A stretch of DNA of 64,000 nucleotides. Source: Leptolinea sp. UBA5366 (GTDB lineage Bacteria > Chloroflexota > Anaerolineae > Anaerolineales > Anaerolineaceae). The notes under the pieces were generated by a model. The model searched no databases, was not told where the DNA came from, and worked only from the letters and a program-made list of their open reading frames with translations. Location of the stretch: assembly GCA_002407845.1 (NCBI GenBank), contig DHPK01000028.1:12147-76146 (forward strand). The letters run 5' to 3'. The position numbers and the translations under genes were made by a program. Of this stretch, positions 25,741 to 34,372 are shown piece after piece. Every line of letters begins with the position of its first letter. Position 1 is the first letter of the stretch.

Positions 25741-26775
25741 TTGGACGAGCCCCAAATGACCCAGCAAATTACCCAAACAATCGCAGACGCGCTGCAAAAA
25801 CGGCGTGGCCTGTTTCAATCCAATTCAGCCGCCGATGCTGGAGCTCTGCGGCTCTTTAATGGATTTTACGAAGGGTTGCCGGAAATTTCGCTCGATGTAT
25901 ACGCGGGAACGCTCGTCATACAATATTTCGGCAAGAAAGAATGCCCTGATCAGGCGTTGATAGATCAGGTTCTTGCCGCAGTTTCGGCCGAGCTCCCCGA
26001 CCTCGATTGCGTGCTGCTGAAAAGCCGCTTTTCCACAAACGAGGAGAACCGGAGAGGGACGATCCTCAAAGGAGAAAAACCTGCTGAGTGGATCACGGAA
26101 TGGGGCATTAAGTACGCGATTGATCTCCAAATCAATCAGGACAGCGGCTTTTATCTCGACTGCTCACTGCTGCGGCAGTGGCTGCTCCAGCACTGTCTCG
26201 ACAAGCAAGTCCTGAACACCTTCGCCTACACCGGCAGCCTCGGAATCGCTGCCCTGACTGGCGGCGCGGCACAAGTTGTGCAGACTGACATCAATGGCAC
26301 CTTTCTGACGCAAGCCGACAAATCAATCGCTGCAAATTATCTCAGTTCTGAAAATATCAGCAGCATCGCTGGTGATTTTTTTCAGGTAACCGCTGCCATG
26401 CGGCGCGAAAAACGGCTCTTCGACATCATCATTTTGGACCCGCCGGTTTTTTCGAAAACCCGCGGCGGGATCGTTGATATCCAGCGAAATTACCCTGCCC
26501 TGATCAACAAAATTCGACCTCTGGCTGCAGACGGCGGGATCATCGTCGCGATTAACAATGCCCTTTATCTATCCGGCGCCGACTATCTTTCACAGCTTCA
26601 TCAATCGACCGAAGACGGATACATTCAGGTCGGAGAGAGCATCCCGGTGCCTCAGTCATTCTTTGGCTTCTCAGAAAAGCTGAGCCATTTGCCGGCTGAC
26701 CCCACTCCGTTCAATCACCCGACCAAGATCAATCTGCTGCACGTCACCCGCAAGGACGGGAAGAAAAGCAGTTGA
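25741..26775 (+). CDS. Class I SAM-dependent methyltransferase, RlmI/RlmK-like
   Basis: A 344-residue methyltransferase resembling RlmI and other 23S rRNA m5C enzymes of that group. The SAM region VLNTFAYTGSLGIAALTGGA (about 155-174) and catalytic block IIILDPPVFSKTRGG (about 232-246) match; QINQDSGFYLDC and GDFF also fit. There is no clear N-terminal PUA domain, and the usual Cys after the DPP block is absent, so target and product are uncertain. The first in-frame start is TTG 25741; ATG 25756 is the alternative, and neither has a strong RBS. The next lipoprotein starts 1 base after its stop. Confidence 0.82.
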   Translation: MDEPQMTQQITQTIADALQKRRGLFQSNSAADAGALRLFNGFYEGLPEISLDVYAGTLVIQYFGKKECPDQALIDQVLAAVSAELPDLDCVLLKSRFSTNEENRRGTILKGEKPAEWITEWGIKYAIDLQINQDSGFYLDCSLLRQWLLQHCLDKQVLNTFAYTGSLGIAALTGGAAQVVQTDINGTFLTQADKSIAANYLSSENISSIAGDFFQVTAAMRREKRLFDIIILDPPVFSKTRGGIVDIQRNYPALINKIRPLAADGGIIVAINNALYLSGADYLSQLHQSTEDGYIQVGESIPVPQSFFGFSEKLSHLPADPTPFNHPTKINLLHVTRKDGKKSS

Positions 26776-26776
26776 A

Positions 26777-28132
26777 ATGAATGGCTTGAACCACAGCCGT
26801 TTTCTGTTAAAAATAATCGCCGTGCTGACGCTGGCGCTGGTCTTGAGTTCCTGTAAGGTGCAGGTTTACGATTTGCAGCCGCTCATCGCGACCACCGAAG
26901 CCCCGCAAATGACCGGAATTGGCGACCCTACTGCCGTCGAGCGCCGCCCTACCAGCATCAGCCCATCAATGACCAGCACGCCCCCGCTGCACATCGCGCC
27001 GACCCGAATTCAGGAGCAGACCGCGAGCGAGATTATCGAAATGGTCATGATCAACGGCGGCAGCGGCTGGGGCATTGCAAAAGTGCCCAAAGGGGAGGGC
27101 GAATTGGTCGTGCGCACGACCAATGGCGGCGCGAATTGGAAAGACGTCACCCCGCCGCAGGCAATTTATGAAAATGCCGGCAAAATGAAGCGGACCGCAG
27201 CTTATTTCTTGGATTCCAGTCAAGCCTGGCTGGTCTATTGGAGTGAGGCTGCCGCTTCCGGACAGCCGGATCTGAAAGTCTGGAAAACGCAGGATTCAGG
27301 CGTGAGCTGGAAGAAAATTCAGCTTCCGGATGAAGGCTATACGATTCAATATTTTCGGGATGTCAAGATTGGTTTTGTTGATAACCAGATCGGCTGGATT
27401 TTTGCAAAACTTGGGCAGAGTCAGGATCGCGAGTATATCGGTCTCTACACGACGCACGATGGCGGCGAAACCTGGACGCTGATGGTTTCGACCGACACGG
27501 TCAACCTGCCCGCCAAAGGCTCAAAGAACGGTGCTGTTTTCCGAAACGCAGCTGAAGGCTGGGTGAGCGGAAAAAACGCGATCGATGATCCCGGCAGTCT
27601 TTTATGGCACACTTCCGACGGCGGCAACACTTGGGAACGCCAAATCCTGCCGCCGCTGCTGGCTGATGGAATCCCTAGCGACATTTTGAGCAGTCCGCAA
27701 TATTCTTGTTCATTGACACCACCAAAGTTTGTGGATTTCATGTATCAATACGCCTGGATGAAGCTCACCTGCGAAGGCGGAACCTTGACCGAACCGCTGG
27801 CGCTGCTCTATTGGACTTACGACTCTGGCACCTCTTGGCGGGTATCAAAGCTGCCCAAGGCGGAAGGGAACCTCGAATTTTACGGCATCTACCAGGGCTG
27901 GTATTCCTTGCCAGCACCAGAAGGCTCTTCTTACGCTTACGAAATCCAATCAACTGCAAATGGCGGGGAAAACTGGAATACCATCGCCCAAACCGCTTGG
28001 AGCAGCCGGCTGCAATTTATCACGCAAGCGATCGGCTGGGGCGTCGTTCAATATCAGGGGCGATATGCGATGGTAAAAACAGGGGATGGCGGCTATAACT
28101 GGGAACAGATTTTCCCGGTGATTGACCCATAA
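26777..28132 (+). CDS. Ycf48/BNR-repeat-like propeller lipoprotein
   Basis: A 451-residue lipoprotein with lipobox LSSC at about residues 24-27, then a T/P-rich linker (about 45-85). The rest is a beta-propeller of the Ycf48/sialidase-BNR type, with repeated TTNGGANWKDVTPP, TQDSGVSWKKIQLP, THDGGETWTLMV, TSDGGNTWERQILP, TYDSGTSWRVSKLP and TGDGGYNWEQIFP units spaced about 50-60 residues. In cyanobacteria Ycf48 helps assemble photosystem II; here, in a presumably non-phototrophic genome, the role is unknown. The gene begins 1 base after the methyltransferase stop, so the two are co-transcribed. Confidence 0.85.
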   Translation: MNGLNHSRFLLKIIAVLTLALVLSSCKVQVYDLQPLIATTEAPQMTGIGDPTAVERRPTSISPSMTSTPPLHIAPTRIQEQTASEIIEMVMINGGSGWGIAKVPKGEGELVVRTTNGGANWKDVTPPQAIYENAGKMKRTAAYFLDSSQAWLVYWSEAAASGQPDLKVWKTQDSGVSWKKIQLPDEGYTIQYFRDVKIGFVDNQIGWIFAKLGQSQDREYIGLYTTHDGGETWTLMVSTDTVNLPAKGSKNGAVFRNAAEGWVSGKNAIDDPGSLLWHTSDGGNTWERQILPPLLADGIPSDILSSPQYSCSLTPPKFVDFMYQYAWMKLTCEGGTLTEPLALLYWTYDSGTSWRVSKLPKAEGNLEFYGIYQGWYSLPAPEGSSYAYEIQSTANGGENWNTIAQTAWSSRLQFITQAIGWGVVQYQGRYAMVKTGDGGYNWEQIFPVIDP

Positions 28133-28225
28133 ATCCGCGCCCAAAATTCGAAGATTTCCGACGATTAGAAACTTTTTCTCCCTCACTGCGTAATACTTAG
28201 TAGACATTAAGCAAGGAGGGTCGAT

Positions 28226-28309
28226 ATGAACATTTCTATTATTTTTCTGGGTATTTTATTCAGCGCGTTGTCTTTAATCAGCCTGATCGACCCGAATCAG
28301 AAGTATTGA
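28226..28309 (+). CDS. 27-residue hydrophobic small protein
   Basis: ATG 28226 lies 6 bases after a perfect AAGGAGGG (28212-28219), one of the best RBSs in the window. The frame encodes 27 residues: a hydrophobic helix MNISIIFLGILFSALSLISL followed by a short polar tail IDPNQKY, then TGA at 28307-28309. It stands 93 bases after the lipoprotein gene and ends 3 bases before the convergent mannosyltransferase stop. The sequence suggests a single-pass membrane microprotein. No family recognised; an accidental frame is possible but would be unlikely to own such an RBS. Confidence 0.5.
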   Translation: MNISIIFLGILFSALSLISLIDPNQKY

Positions 28310-28312
28310 TTA

Positions 28313-29506
28313 TCAGGCAATCCAGTAATATTTCACCCATCCGCTGAAGAAAAGAATCTGGATCATTCCAAAAATTGTGCACACTGCGGCTAATTTGCGC
28401 GGGTCTTCCAGCTTCTTCCCCATCCACATCAGCATCGGAAAAATGACAATCACAAATCGCAAGCTCGAATGAAAATTACCCGACGTTGCCGTAATCAGAA
28501 TTGCTGCCAGACCATATACCGCATAACTCCTATAAGGTTTCTTTCGGAACATTTCAACACAGCTCAAGATCGTCATCAGCACCATTGCGAAGTCAACCCA
28601 TGAAACCCAGCGGCTCTTGCCGAACAACGGGCGCGCATATCCCTGCCAATTCGGGATGATACCTGTCGACCGTTTCCAAGCTTTCTGCGCTTCCAAAAAT
28701 GCGAAAAAATCACCTGTCAGCTGATAGAGATTGACAAAGTGAGCGATGACTGCCAGGGGGATCAGCAGCAGCCACAGCCAGCTCCAGCCAAGCTGGCGCA
28801 GATTCCAATCTTTTTGATCGAGATAGATCAGTGCCAGCGGGATAAACAGCAGGAAGCCGTGAGAGCGGGTCAGCGCCGCGAACATGCCGAGGATGCCGGC
28901 ACCTGCCCAGACCTTTTTTTCTGCACACAAACAGGCGTAGACTGCAAGGCACAGGAAAAGACTCTCCGTGTATAAAGCCGAATAAAAAAATGCGCCCGGA
29001 AGACAGAACGCAAAGAAAACTGTGCGTTGTGCGGCTTTCTCGTCAAACAAAGTCTTTGTCAGAGCGAACAGTCCGATCATTGCCAAAATGAAGCTCAGAT
29101 TTGAGACCAGCAGCCCGATCAGAATGACCGCTGTCCGGTGAGCAGAGACGCCGGGGATCAGCCCAGCAAGTGTTTTAACCAGCCAGGGGTAAAATGGGAA
29201 AAATGCCAGGTTGGAATAATTTGAGCCCAGATCAGCGACAGGTTGATAGCCGCTTTCAATCAGCGAAAGATAATAGCCGGCGTCCCAGCGGCACCAGATG
29301 TCTGCAATCCACAGCGGCGTATATTCAAATAATTTTCCAGCTTTATCAGAAAAGCTCGGATTAACCGGATAAAAAGACGTGAACCAGCAAACTGCGACCA
29401 GCAGCAGGCGTGAAAAAAGCCATCCGAGCAAGATTTGCAGTAAAAACGTCTGGTTTTCTCTGATCCAGCTGGTCACCCGGTTCACATTATTATCTTTTTT
29501 GGTCAT
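28313..29506 (-). CDS. PIG-V-like GT-C mannosyltransferase, copy 1
   Basis: A 397-residue polytopic membrane protein resembling the PIG-V mannosyltransferase group. It has WCRWDAGYYLSLIESGY in the first extracytoplasmic loop (WD carries the likely catalytic Asp) and SNLAFFPFYPWLVK after it, then about nine more hydrophobic segments. GT-C enzymes use lipid-linked sugars outside the membrane. The gene begins 12 bases after the DUF4143 ATPase stop and is paralogous to the gene at 30977-32179, with identical block order (WCRWD, SNLAFFPxYP, LPGAxxFSAxYTESLLL-like, GWVxYYWI at the end). Confidence 0.82.
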   Translation of the reverse strand: MTKKDNNVNRVTSWIRENQTFLLQILLGWLFSRLLLVAVCWFTSFYPVNPSFSDKAGKLFEYTPLWIADIWCRWDAGYYLSLIESGYQPVADLGSNYSNLAFFPFYPWLVKTLAGLIPGVSAHRTAVILIGLLVSNLSFILAMIGLFALTKTLFDEKAAQRTVFFAFCLPGAFFYSALYTESLFLCLAVYACLCAEKKVWAGAGILGMFAALTRSHGFLLFIPLALIYLDQKDWNLRQLGWSWLWLLLIPLAVIAHFVNLYQLTGDFFAFLEAQKAWKRSTGIIPNWQGYARPLFGKSRWVSWVDFAMVLMTILSCVEMFRKKPYRSYAVYGLAAILITATSGNFHSSLRFVIVIFPMLMWMGKKLEDPRKLAAVCTIFGMIQILFFSGWVKYYWIA

Positions 29507-29518
29507 CGTCCTGAACCT

Positions 29519-30820
29519 TTATATTAAAGTGTCATCCAATAAAAAGTCAATCACGCCAATGTGAAGAACCCCATGATCGTCATACCATCGTTTTCCGATA
29601 TCCCGTCTTACAATTATTTTCGGAAATGAATCTCTCGTGAGGATAAAGGGTTTGGTTTCGGCGTCAACCTTCTTTTCAGTCTCCATCGCATAAGCGGATT
29701 GAATATAAACTGACTTTCCGCCTTTCGTCGCGATAAAGTCGATTTCTTTTGCTACATTTCTTTGTTTTCCCTGGCTGTCTTTTTCATTTGAGTAAACAAT
29801 TCCAATATCCACGGAGCAGCGTCGGATTTTCAACTCATTGTACAGAATGTTTTCCATGATATGTGTCGGTTCTTGTTGACGAAACCCAAGGCGCGCATTT
29901 CGCAATCCGATATCTTCACAGTAATACTTGTTAGGATAATCAAAGTATGACTTTCCTTTTACATCAAACCGTTTACACTCACGAAAGAGAAAAGCATCCT
30001 CGAGGTGTTCCATATAAGAACAGACCGTATTTCTTGAAACAGACTCGGCCTGGTTTCGTTTTTGCATGGAGTTAATCGAATTTGAAATATTTGTTGGATT
30101 CGTCAGCGAGCCAACCGATGAGCAAAGGAAGTCAACGACATCAGAAAGGATATCAGCCCGGGCGATTTTCTTCCTTTCCACGATATCTTTCAGATAAACT
30201 TCCGAGAACAACGCTTTTAAGTACTCACCGCGTGATTCATCATTCGGTCGGGATAATATCAGCGGCAACCCGCCATAAAATGAATATCGGTCAAAAGCCT
30301 CATTTTTATCACCGCCGATCGCGGAATAATATTCCGAAAATGAGAGGGGATGCATCTGAATTTCATCACTGCGGCCGCGGAACTCAGTCATGATATCTTT
30401 CGACAACATTCGCGAGTTGCTTCCCGTGACGTAAACATCAAGGTTTTTTATCGTCCTCAGGTCATTGAGAGCATCATAGAAAGTAATCTTTTTCCCGCTG
30501 GGATGATGAGGATTCAAAACCTCATCGGACATCTGAATCTCATCAACGAACAGATAAAAACGTTCGTTTTTCCCTTCTGCTATTTCTTTGACGTATGATG
30601 AAAAATAGAGCGGATTCCGAAAAACAATATCGCTTGCGAGATCCAATTGAATAGTGATGATTTGATCTTCTTTGACGCCATTTTCCAATAAATGTGGTTT
30701 GTAGATTTCGTGCAAAAGGAAGGATTTACCACATCTTCGAATGCCGGTAATCACCTTCACTTGCCCATCCCAAGCATGAGAAATAAGCTGGTTCAAATAT
30801 TGATCTCGTTTAATCACCAT
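29519..30820 (-). CDS. AAA ATPase with DUF4143 domain
   Basis: A 433-residue P-loop protein: Walker A TGIRRCGKSFLL (about residues 26-37), Walker B FYLFVDEIQM, sensor-like VTGSNSRML, then PLSFSEYY typical of AAA_14, and a C-terminal DUF4143 region (about 210-400, LKDIVERKKI...YCEDIGLRNARLG...EIDFIATKGGK) that resembles a nuclease-like fold. Such proteins are frequent in anaerobes, patchily distributed and often mobile; their function is unknown. It separates two PIG-V paralogues and has its own upstream inverted repeat. RBS GGAG precedes ATG 30820. Its DNA looks more A/T-rich than its neighbours, which supports insertion. Confidence 0.87.
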   Translation of the reverse strand: MVIKRDQYLNQLISHAWDGQVKVITGIRRCGKSFLLHEIYKPHLLENGVKEDQIITIQLDLASDIVFRNPLYFSSYVKEIAEGKNERFYLFVDEIQMSDEVLNPHHPSGKKITFYDALNDLRTIKNLDVYVTGSNSRMLSKDIMTEFRGRSDEIQMHPLSFSEYYSAIGGDKNEAFDRYSFYGGLPLILSRPNDESRGEYLKALFSEVYLKDIVERKKIARADILSDVVDFLCSSVGSLTNPTNISNSINSMQKRNQAESVSRNTVCSYMEHLEDAFLFRECKRFDVKGKSYFDYPNKYYCEDIGLRNARLGFRQQEPTHIMENILYNELKIRRCSVDIGIVYSNEKDSQGKQRNVAKEIDFIATKGGKSVYIQSAYAMETEKKVDAETKPFILTRDSFPKIIVRRDIGKRWYDDHGVLHIGVIDFLLDDTLI

Positions 30821-30826
30821 GGCATC

Positions 30827-30870
30827 TCCATTGAAAACTTCAATAGAATTTTATCGTACTTTTCAATGGA
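30827..30870 (-). promoter_or_regulatory. Inverted repeat covering the ATPase RBS region
   Basis: Perfect 11-bp arms tccattgaaaa (30827-30837) and ttttcaatgga (30860-30870), 22-base spacer. On the minus strand the arm nearest the gene ends at the RBS (AATGGAG), 6 bases before the ATG. It could be an operator for autoregulation or an mRNA hairpin hiding the RBS. The 30871-30976 stretch beyond it holds no gene I can support. Confidence 0.5.
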
Positions 30871-30976
30871 AGCTTATGGCAACTAAAGAGCCCACCAACC
30901 ATGTCCCAATTGGGCGCTCTCCAATTAGCCAGTCGATCCCAGAAGAGGTTCATTGATGCTGCTTTCACCCGCATGG

Positions 30977-32179
30977 TCAGCCAATCCAATAGTAATTGAC
31001 CCAGCCGGTATAAAGCAGCACCTGAAAAGCAGCGAAGAGGATGCACACTGCAGCATACAGCTTTTTATTTTTAAGCGAGGCTGCTAGAAACATCACGACC
31101 GGGAAAATCACAATCGTATAGCGTGACATCGAAAACAGCCGTCCGGAGTTCAGCAAAACCAGAACGGACAACAGCGAATAAATTCCATAAATTCGGTAAC
31201 CTGACTTGAACAGCATGATAATTGCAGCCAAGAGGTATAGCGAGATCAGAATCAGATCGACGATCGCAACCTGATTGGCAGTTTCGAAGAGCGGATTGAA
31301 AAATTCTGTCAGAAAAGAGCTGCCGACGGTTCTGCCCCAAGCTTGCTGAGCTTCGAAAAAAGCGAGATAGCTGCCGGTCAGCCGATAGAGATGATAAAAA
31401 TGAGCCAGAACTGCCAGCGGCACCAGCAGAAAAGCCAAGATGTCGGGTTTAATTGCAGATAATTTCCAATCGCGCCGGCTCATGTAGATTAAAAACACCG
31501 GCGCCAGAATCAGAAAGCCATTTGCACGTGTCAGCGCGGCCAATGCAGCTGCCATAGCCGCCAGCAGCCATCGCTCTTTCTCGGCAGCGAGCAAGGCGCA
31601 AACGGTCAGCATCAGCAGCAGACTTTCAGTATAAAAGGCACTGAAAATATAAGCACCGGGCAGACACACCAACAATAAAACCGTTTTTTCGGCAATCGTG
31701 CTGCTCCAATGCAGCCGCACCAGCTCATAAATTGCAAAGAGAGCCAAAATGAAGCACACGTTTGAAATTAGTAAGCCGACAAAAATCAAAACGCTTTGAC
31801 GCTGCAAGAAGCCGGGAAGCCAAAACGTAAAAAGTTTGACGAGATAAGGATAAAGCGGGAAAAATGCCAGGTTGGAATAAGACTCAGTAGGCGTTGCGGA
31901 AGGAAAATAGCCATGTCCAACGATCGAGAGATACCAGGTGCTGTCCCAGCGGCACCAGATATCCAATGACTGAATCGGCGTAAACTGAAAGCCTCGGTCA
32001 ATGTGACGCTGATAAACCTGATTCTTCTGGAAATAATCGGCATACCAGGCTGCAAGAGCCAGCACGAATCGCGAGAAAGCCCAAAGCTTAAGAATCTTGC
32101 TGACAGTTTCCCGATTGGACCGCAGCCAATTAATACAAGGCTGTTTCTTTGTGATTGTTCCTGCAGAAGTGTCTGGCAT
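30977..32179 (-). CDS. PIG-V-like GT-C mannosyltransferase, copy 2
   Basis: A 400-residue polytopic membrane protein, paralogue of 28313-29506. After a cytoplasmic basic stretch comes WCRWDSTWYLSIVGHGYFP with the likely catalytic Asp, then SNLAFFPLYPYLVK, LPGAYIFSAFYTESLLLM and the C-terminal TGWVNYYWIG. It starts 55 bases after mutM. The most economical history is a tandem duplication later split by the ATPase gene. The sugar acceptor is unknown; PIG-V relatives in bacteria are thought to decorate lipids or polysaccharides. Confidence 0.82.
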   Translation of the reverse strand: MPDTSAGTITKKQPCINWLRSNRETVSKILKLWAFSRFVLALAAWYADYFQKNQVYQRHIDRGFQFTPIQSLDIWCRWDSTWYLSIVGHGYFPSATPTESYSNLAFFPLYPYLVKLFTFWLPGFLQRQSVLIFVGLLISNVCFILALFAIYELVRLHWSSTIAEKTVLLLVCLPGAYIFSAFYTESLLLMLTVCALLAAEKERWLLAAMAAALAALTRANGFLILAPVFLIYMSRRDWKLSAIKPDILAFLLVPLAVLAHFYHLYRLTGSYLAFFEAQQAWGRTVGSSFLTEFFNPLFETANQVAIVDLILISLYLLAAIIMLFKSGYRIYGIYSLLSVLVLLNSGRLFSMSRYTIVIFPVVMFLAASLKNKKLYAAVCILFAAFQVLLYTGWVNYYWIG

Positions 32180-32234
32180 GTTCCAATTTTACTCTGCATT
32201 TTCAGGGGTCAGCCGCAGCGCGATGCAGAACGCA

Positions 32235-33056
32235 TCACTCAGGCTGGCAGACTGGGCAGAAATGCGTGCCTCGCTGTCCGACAGTCGTTTTTTGGATGAG
32301 CGCACCGCAGTGCGGGCATTTCTGCCCAGCGCGCTGATAAACCATGAAGTGATTCTGGAACTGGCCGCCGCGGTAAACCCAGTCAATACTCGCCCCGTTG
32401 AGGCGAATTCCTTCAGCCAGCACTTGCCGAATAGTGTTCACCAGTTTTTCAGCTTCGCCAGCTGAGAGTGACTGCGCCTTCCGTTTCGGATGAATGCCAG
32501 CCATGAATAGGGATTCATCGGTATAGATGTTGCCAAGTCCGGCGATGATGGACTGATCCAACAAGAAAGGTTTGATCATTCTCGGAGAGTGCGCGATTTT
32601 TGCAGTCAGCCAGTCGGATGTAAAAACTTCGCCCAAAGGTTCGATTCCAAGCTTATGAACCACACTTTCAGGATCATCCGTCAGCCAGATCCTGCCGAAT
32701 TTCCGCGTATCGATGAACTGCATCCTGGTCCCATCCTCGAATTTCATCAAAAATCGGGTGTGTTTTTCAGTCAGGGAACCGCCATCGTCTACCTTAATAT
32801 CACCGCTCATGCGTAAATGGATCAGAAGATATTTAGGGGGGATCTGAAGGATAATATATTTTCCGCGGCGGGTCACGTCGCGGATTGTTTTTTCTTGAAA
32901 CCATGAGAGAAACTCATCACCTGCATCGGAACTTGCCAGCGTCCGCTGCCAAAGCAACGCGGCTGAACTTATTTTCCGATCGAGGACCGGCTCACCGGTC
33001 ATGCCGCCAAATTTTAGAGAACGGACAAATGTCTCAACTTCAGGCAATTCCGGCAT
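32235..33056 (-). CDS. mutM: Formamidopyrimidine-DNA glycosylase
   Basis: Base-excision repair enzyme removing 8-oxoguanine and formamidopyrimidines. The 273-residue protein starts MPELPEVETFVRSL (Pro2 nucleophile after Met removal, Glu3 catalytic), has the H2TH segment LLDQSIIAGLGNIYTDESLF (about 170-189) and a C-terminal zinc finger CPHC...CPVC with the conserved GQRGTHFC (usual form GRGT). The start is 2 bases after the prs stop, so they are co-transcribed. Confidence 0.95.
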   Translation of the reverse strand: MPELPEVETFVRSLKFGGMTGEPVLDRKISSAALLWQRTLASSDAGDEFLSWFQEKTIRDVTRRGKYIILQIPPKYLLIHLRMSGDIKVDDGGSLTEKHTRFLMKFEDGTRMQFIDTRKFGRIWLTDDPESVVHKLGIEPLGEVFTSDWLTAKIAHSPRMIKPFLLDQSIIAGLGNIYTDESLFMAGIHPKRKAQSLSAGEAEKLVNTIRQVLAEGIRLNGASIDWVYRGGQFQNHFMVYQRAGQKCPHCGALIQKTTVGQRGTHFCPVCQPE

Positions 33057-33058
33057 TT

Positions 33059-34042
33059 TTATTCATTGAACATGCTACCAACGCTGATTCCGCGATTCGC
33101 CCGATAGATAACCTCTCCCAGCAACTGGGAAACGGAAAGAATTTTCAGGCGGTCACCGAGCAGGTTGAGCGATGCTTCCGGAATCGGAATTGTATCCGTG
33201 GTGATGAACATCTTGACGGGTGCCTCCGCCAGCCGCTGAGCTGCGTCCGCAGAGAAAACGGGATGAACAAAATTAACATAGACATCGCGGGCACCAAGCT
33301 GCTTGTTCAAGTAAATCGCATTAATAATCGAGTTACCGGTATCGACTTCGTCATCGACCAGAATCACGTCGCGGCCTTCCACGTCACCGATGATCGTCAG
33401 CGCGTCAGACTTGCCGTCGTTGCTCATGCGCCGTTTCTCGATAAATGCCAGCGGTGTTTTGAGTTTTTCTGCGATATTTCTGGCACGTTTAGCAAAACCC
33501 AAATCTGTCGAAACGACAACCGGATTCACCATGTTCTGTTTCAGATCCTTCAAATAGGAAATCATCTGGTGATAAGCGGTCAGCGCATCCCCGGGGATGT
33601 TGAAGAACCCTTGAATCTGACCGGCATGCAGATCAACCATGATATACCGGTCGGCGCCAGCCACTTCAATCATGTCAGCAACGAGTTTAGCTGTAATCGG
33701 AACTCTGGGCTGGTCTTTTTTATCTGAACGGGCATAACAGTAATATGGAATCACCGCGGTGATCCGTGCTGCTGAATCGAGTTTCAGCGTTTGGATCAGA
33801 ATCAGCATTTCCATTAAATTTCGATGTACTGGACGGGAGGTTGATTGAATCACATAGCAATCCTGCCCACGAACGCTGCCCTGCAATTGCACAAACAGAT
33901 TTTCGTTTGCAAATTCAATGATTTTCCGCCCGCAAAGCGGAATCCCTATATAATCAGCGATTTTTTGTGAGAGCGGTTCACAGCTTGTTCCGCTGAACAA
34001 TTTAATATCGCCGTACATGAGGTCATGTCGATGATTCAGCAT
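33059..34042 (-). CDS. prs: Ribose-phosphate pyrophosphokinase
   Basis: Makes PRPP from ribose 5-phosphate and ATP. The 327-residue protein has the family blocks IKLFSGTSCEPLSQKIA, SVRGQDCYVIQSTSRPVHRNLMEML, PYYCYARSDKKDQPRVPI and VDLHAGQIQGFF. The PRPP-binding loop is VILVDDEVDTGNSI, where most class I enzymes have DDMIDTAGT; this substitution in the phosphate-binding TAGT segment is notable. ATG 34042 (GGGAG upstream) is preferred to an in-frame TTG at 34057. It heads the prs-mutM-mannosyltransferase series. Confidence 0.92.
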   Translation of the reverse strand: MLNHRHDLMYGDIKLFSGTSCEPLSQKIADYIGIPLCGRKIIEFANENLFVQLQGSVRGQDCYVIQSTSRPVHRNLMEMLILIQTLKLDSAARITAVIPYYCYARSDKKDQPRVPITAKLVADMIEVAGADRYIMVDLHAGQIQGFFNIPGDALTAYHQMISYLKDLKQNMVNPVVVSTDLGFAKRARNIAEKLKTPLAFIEKRRMSNDGKSDALTIIGDVEGRDVILVDDEVDTGNSIINAIYLNKQLGARDVYVNFVHPVFSADAAQRLAEAPVKMFITTDTIPIPEASLNLLGDRLKILSVSQLLGEVIYRANRGISVGSMFNE

Positions 34043-34057
34043 TAAATTTTCTCCCAA

Positions 34058-34372
34058 TGTTTTCGATAGCTCTAATGATGCTTAGTATAGCACGAATTTC
34101 TCTTTATCTCCGGCTGATGGTGATTGAAAGTTAGTCTATAAACAATATGTATATTTTATCTAAACAGTATTATTTGTATCGAATTTTAGGTTTTTGGTTC
34201 TTTTACATCACAATAATTGCATTTTCTCTTCTTTTGAAGATTTTCCTTTATTCCGGAATATTTATCAGAAAATTACTTGAAAAAAGACTGGCATTTTCGG
34301 ATATGCGATCATTGATATAATTATCCATGTTCTGATATTAAAAAATCCATTCATAAATTTCGGAGGCAAAAA
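34058..34372. other. Divergent intergenic region prs / class II aldolase
   Basis: A 315-base, strongly A/T-rich gap that must hold both promoters. On the plus strand TATAAT at 34316-34321 is a likely -10 for the aldolase. On the minus strand TATACT around 34086-34091 is a candidate -10 for prs. Neither has a good -35. No RNA gene or ORF with an RBS was found. Confidence 0.4.

Noticed and set aside
30876..30956. 26-codon plus-strand frame MATKEPTNHVPIGRSPISQS...
   Set aside because: It has only a weak GGAAG site, overlaps the control region of the ATPase gene and shows no feature of a known peptide.
32885..33727. Long plus-strand open frame of about 280 codons
   Set aside because: It lies antisense across mutM and prs, both certain genes, has no RBS and yields a composition-biased product; a shadow of codon use on the other strand.
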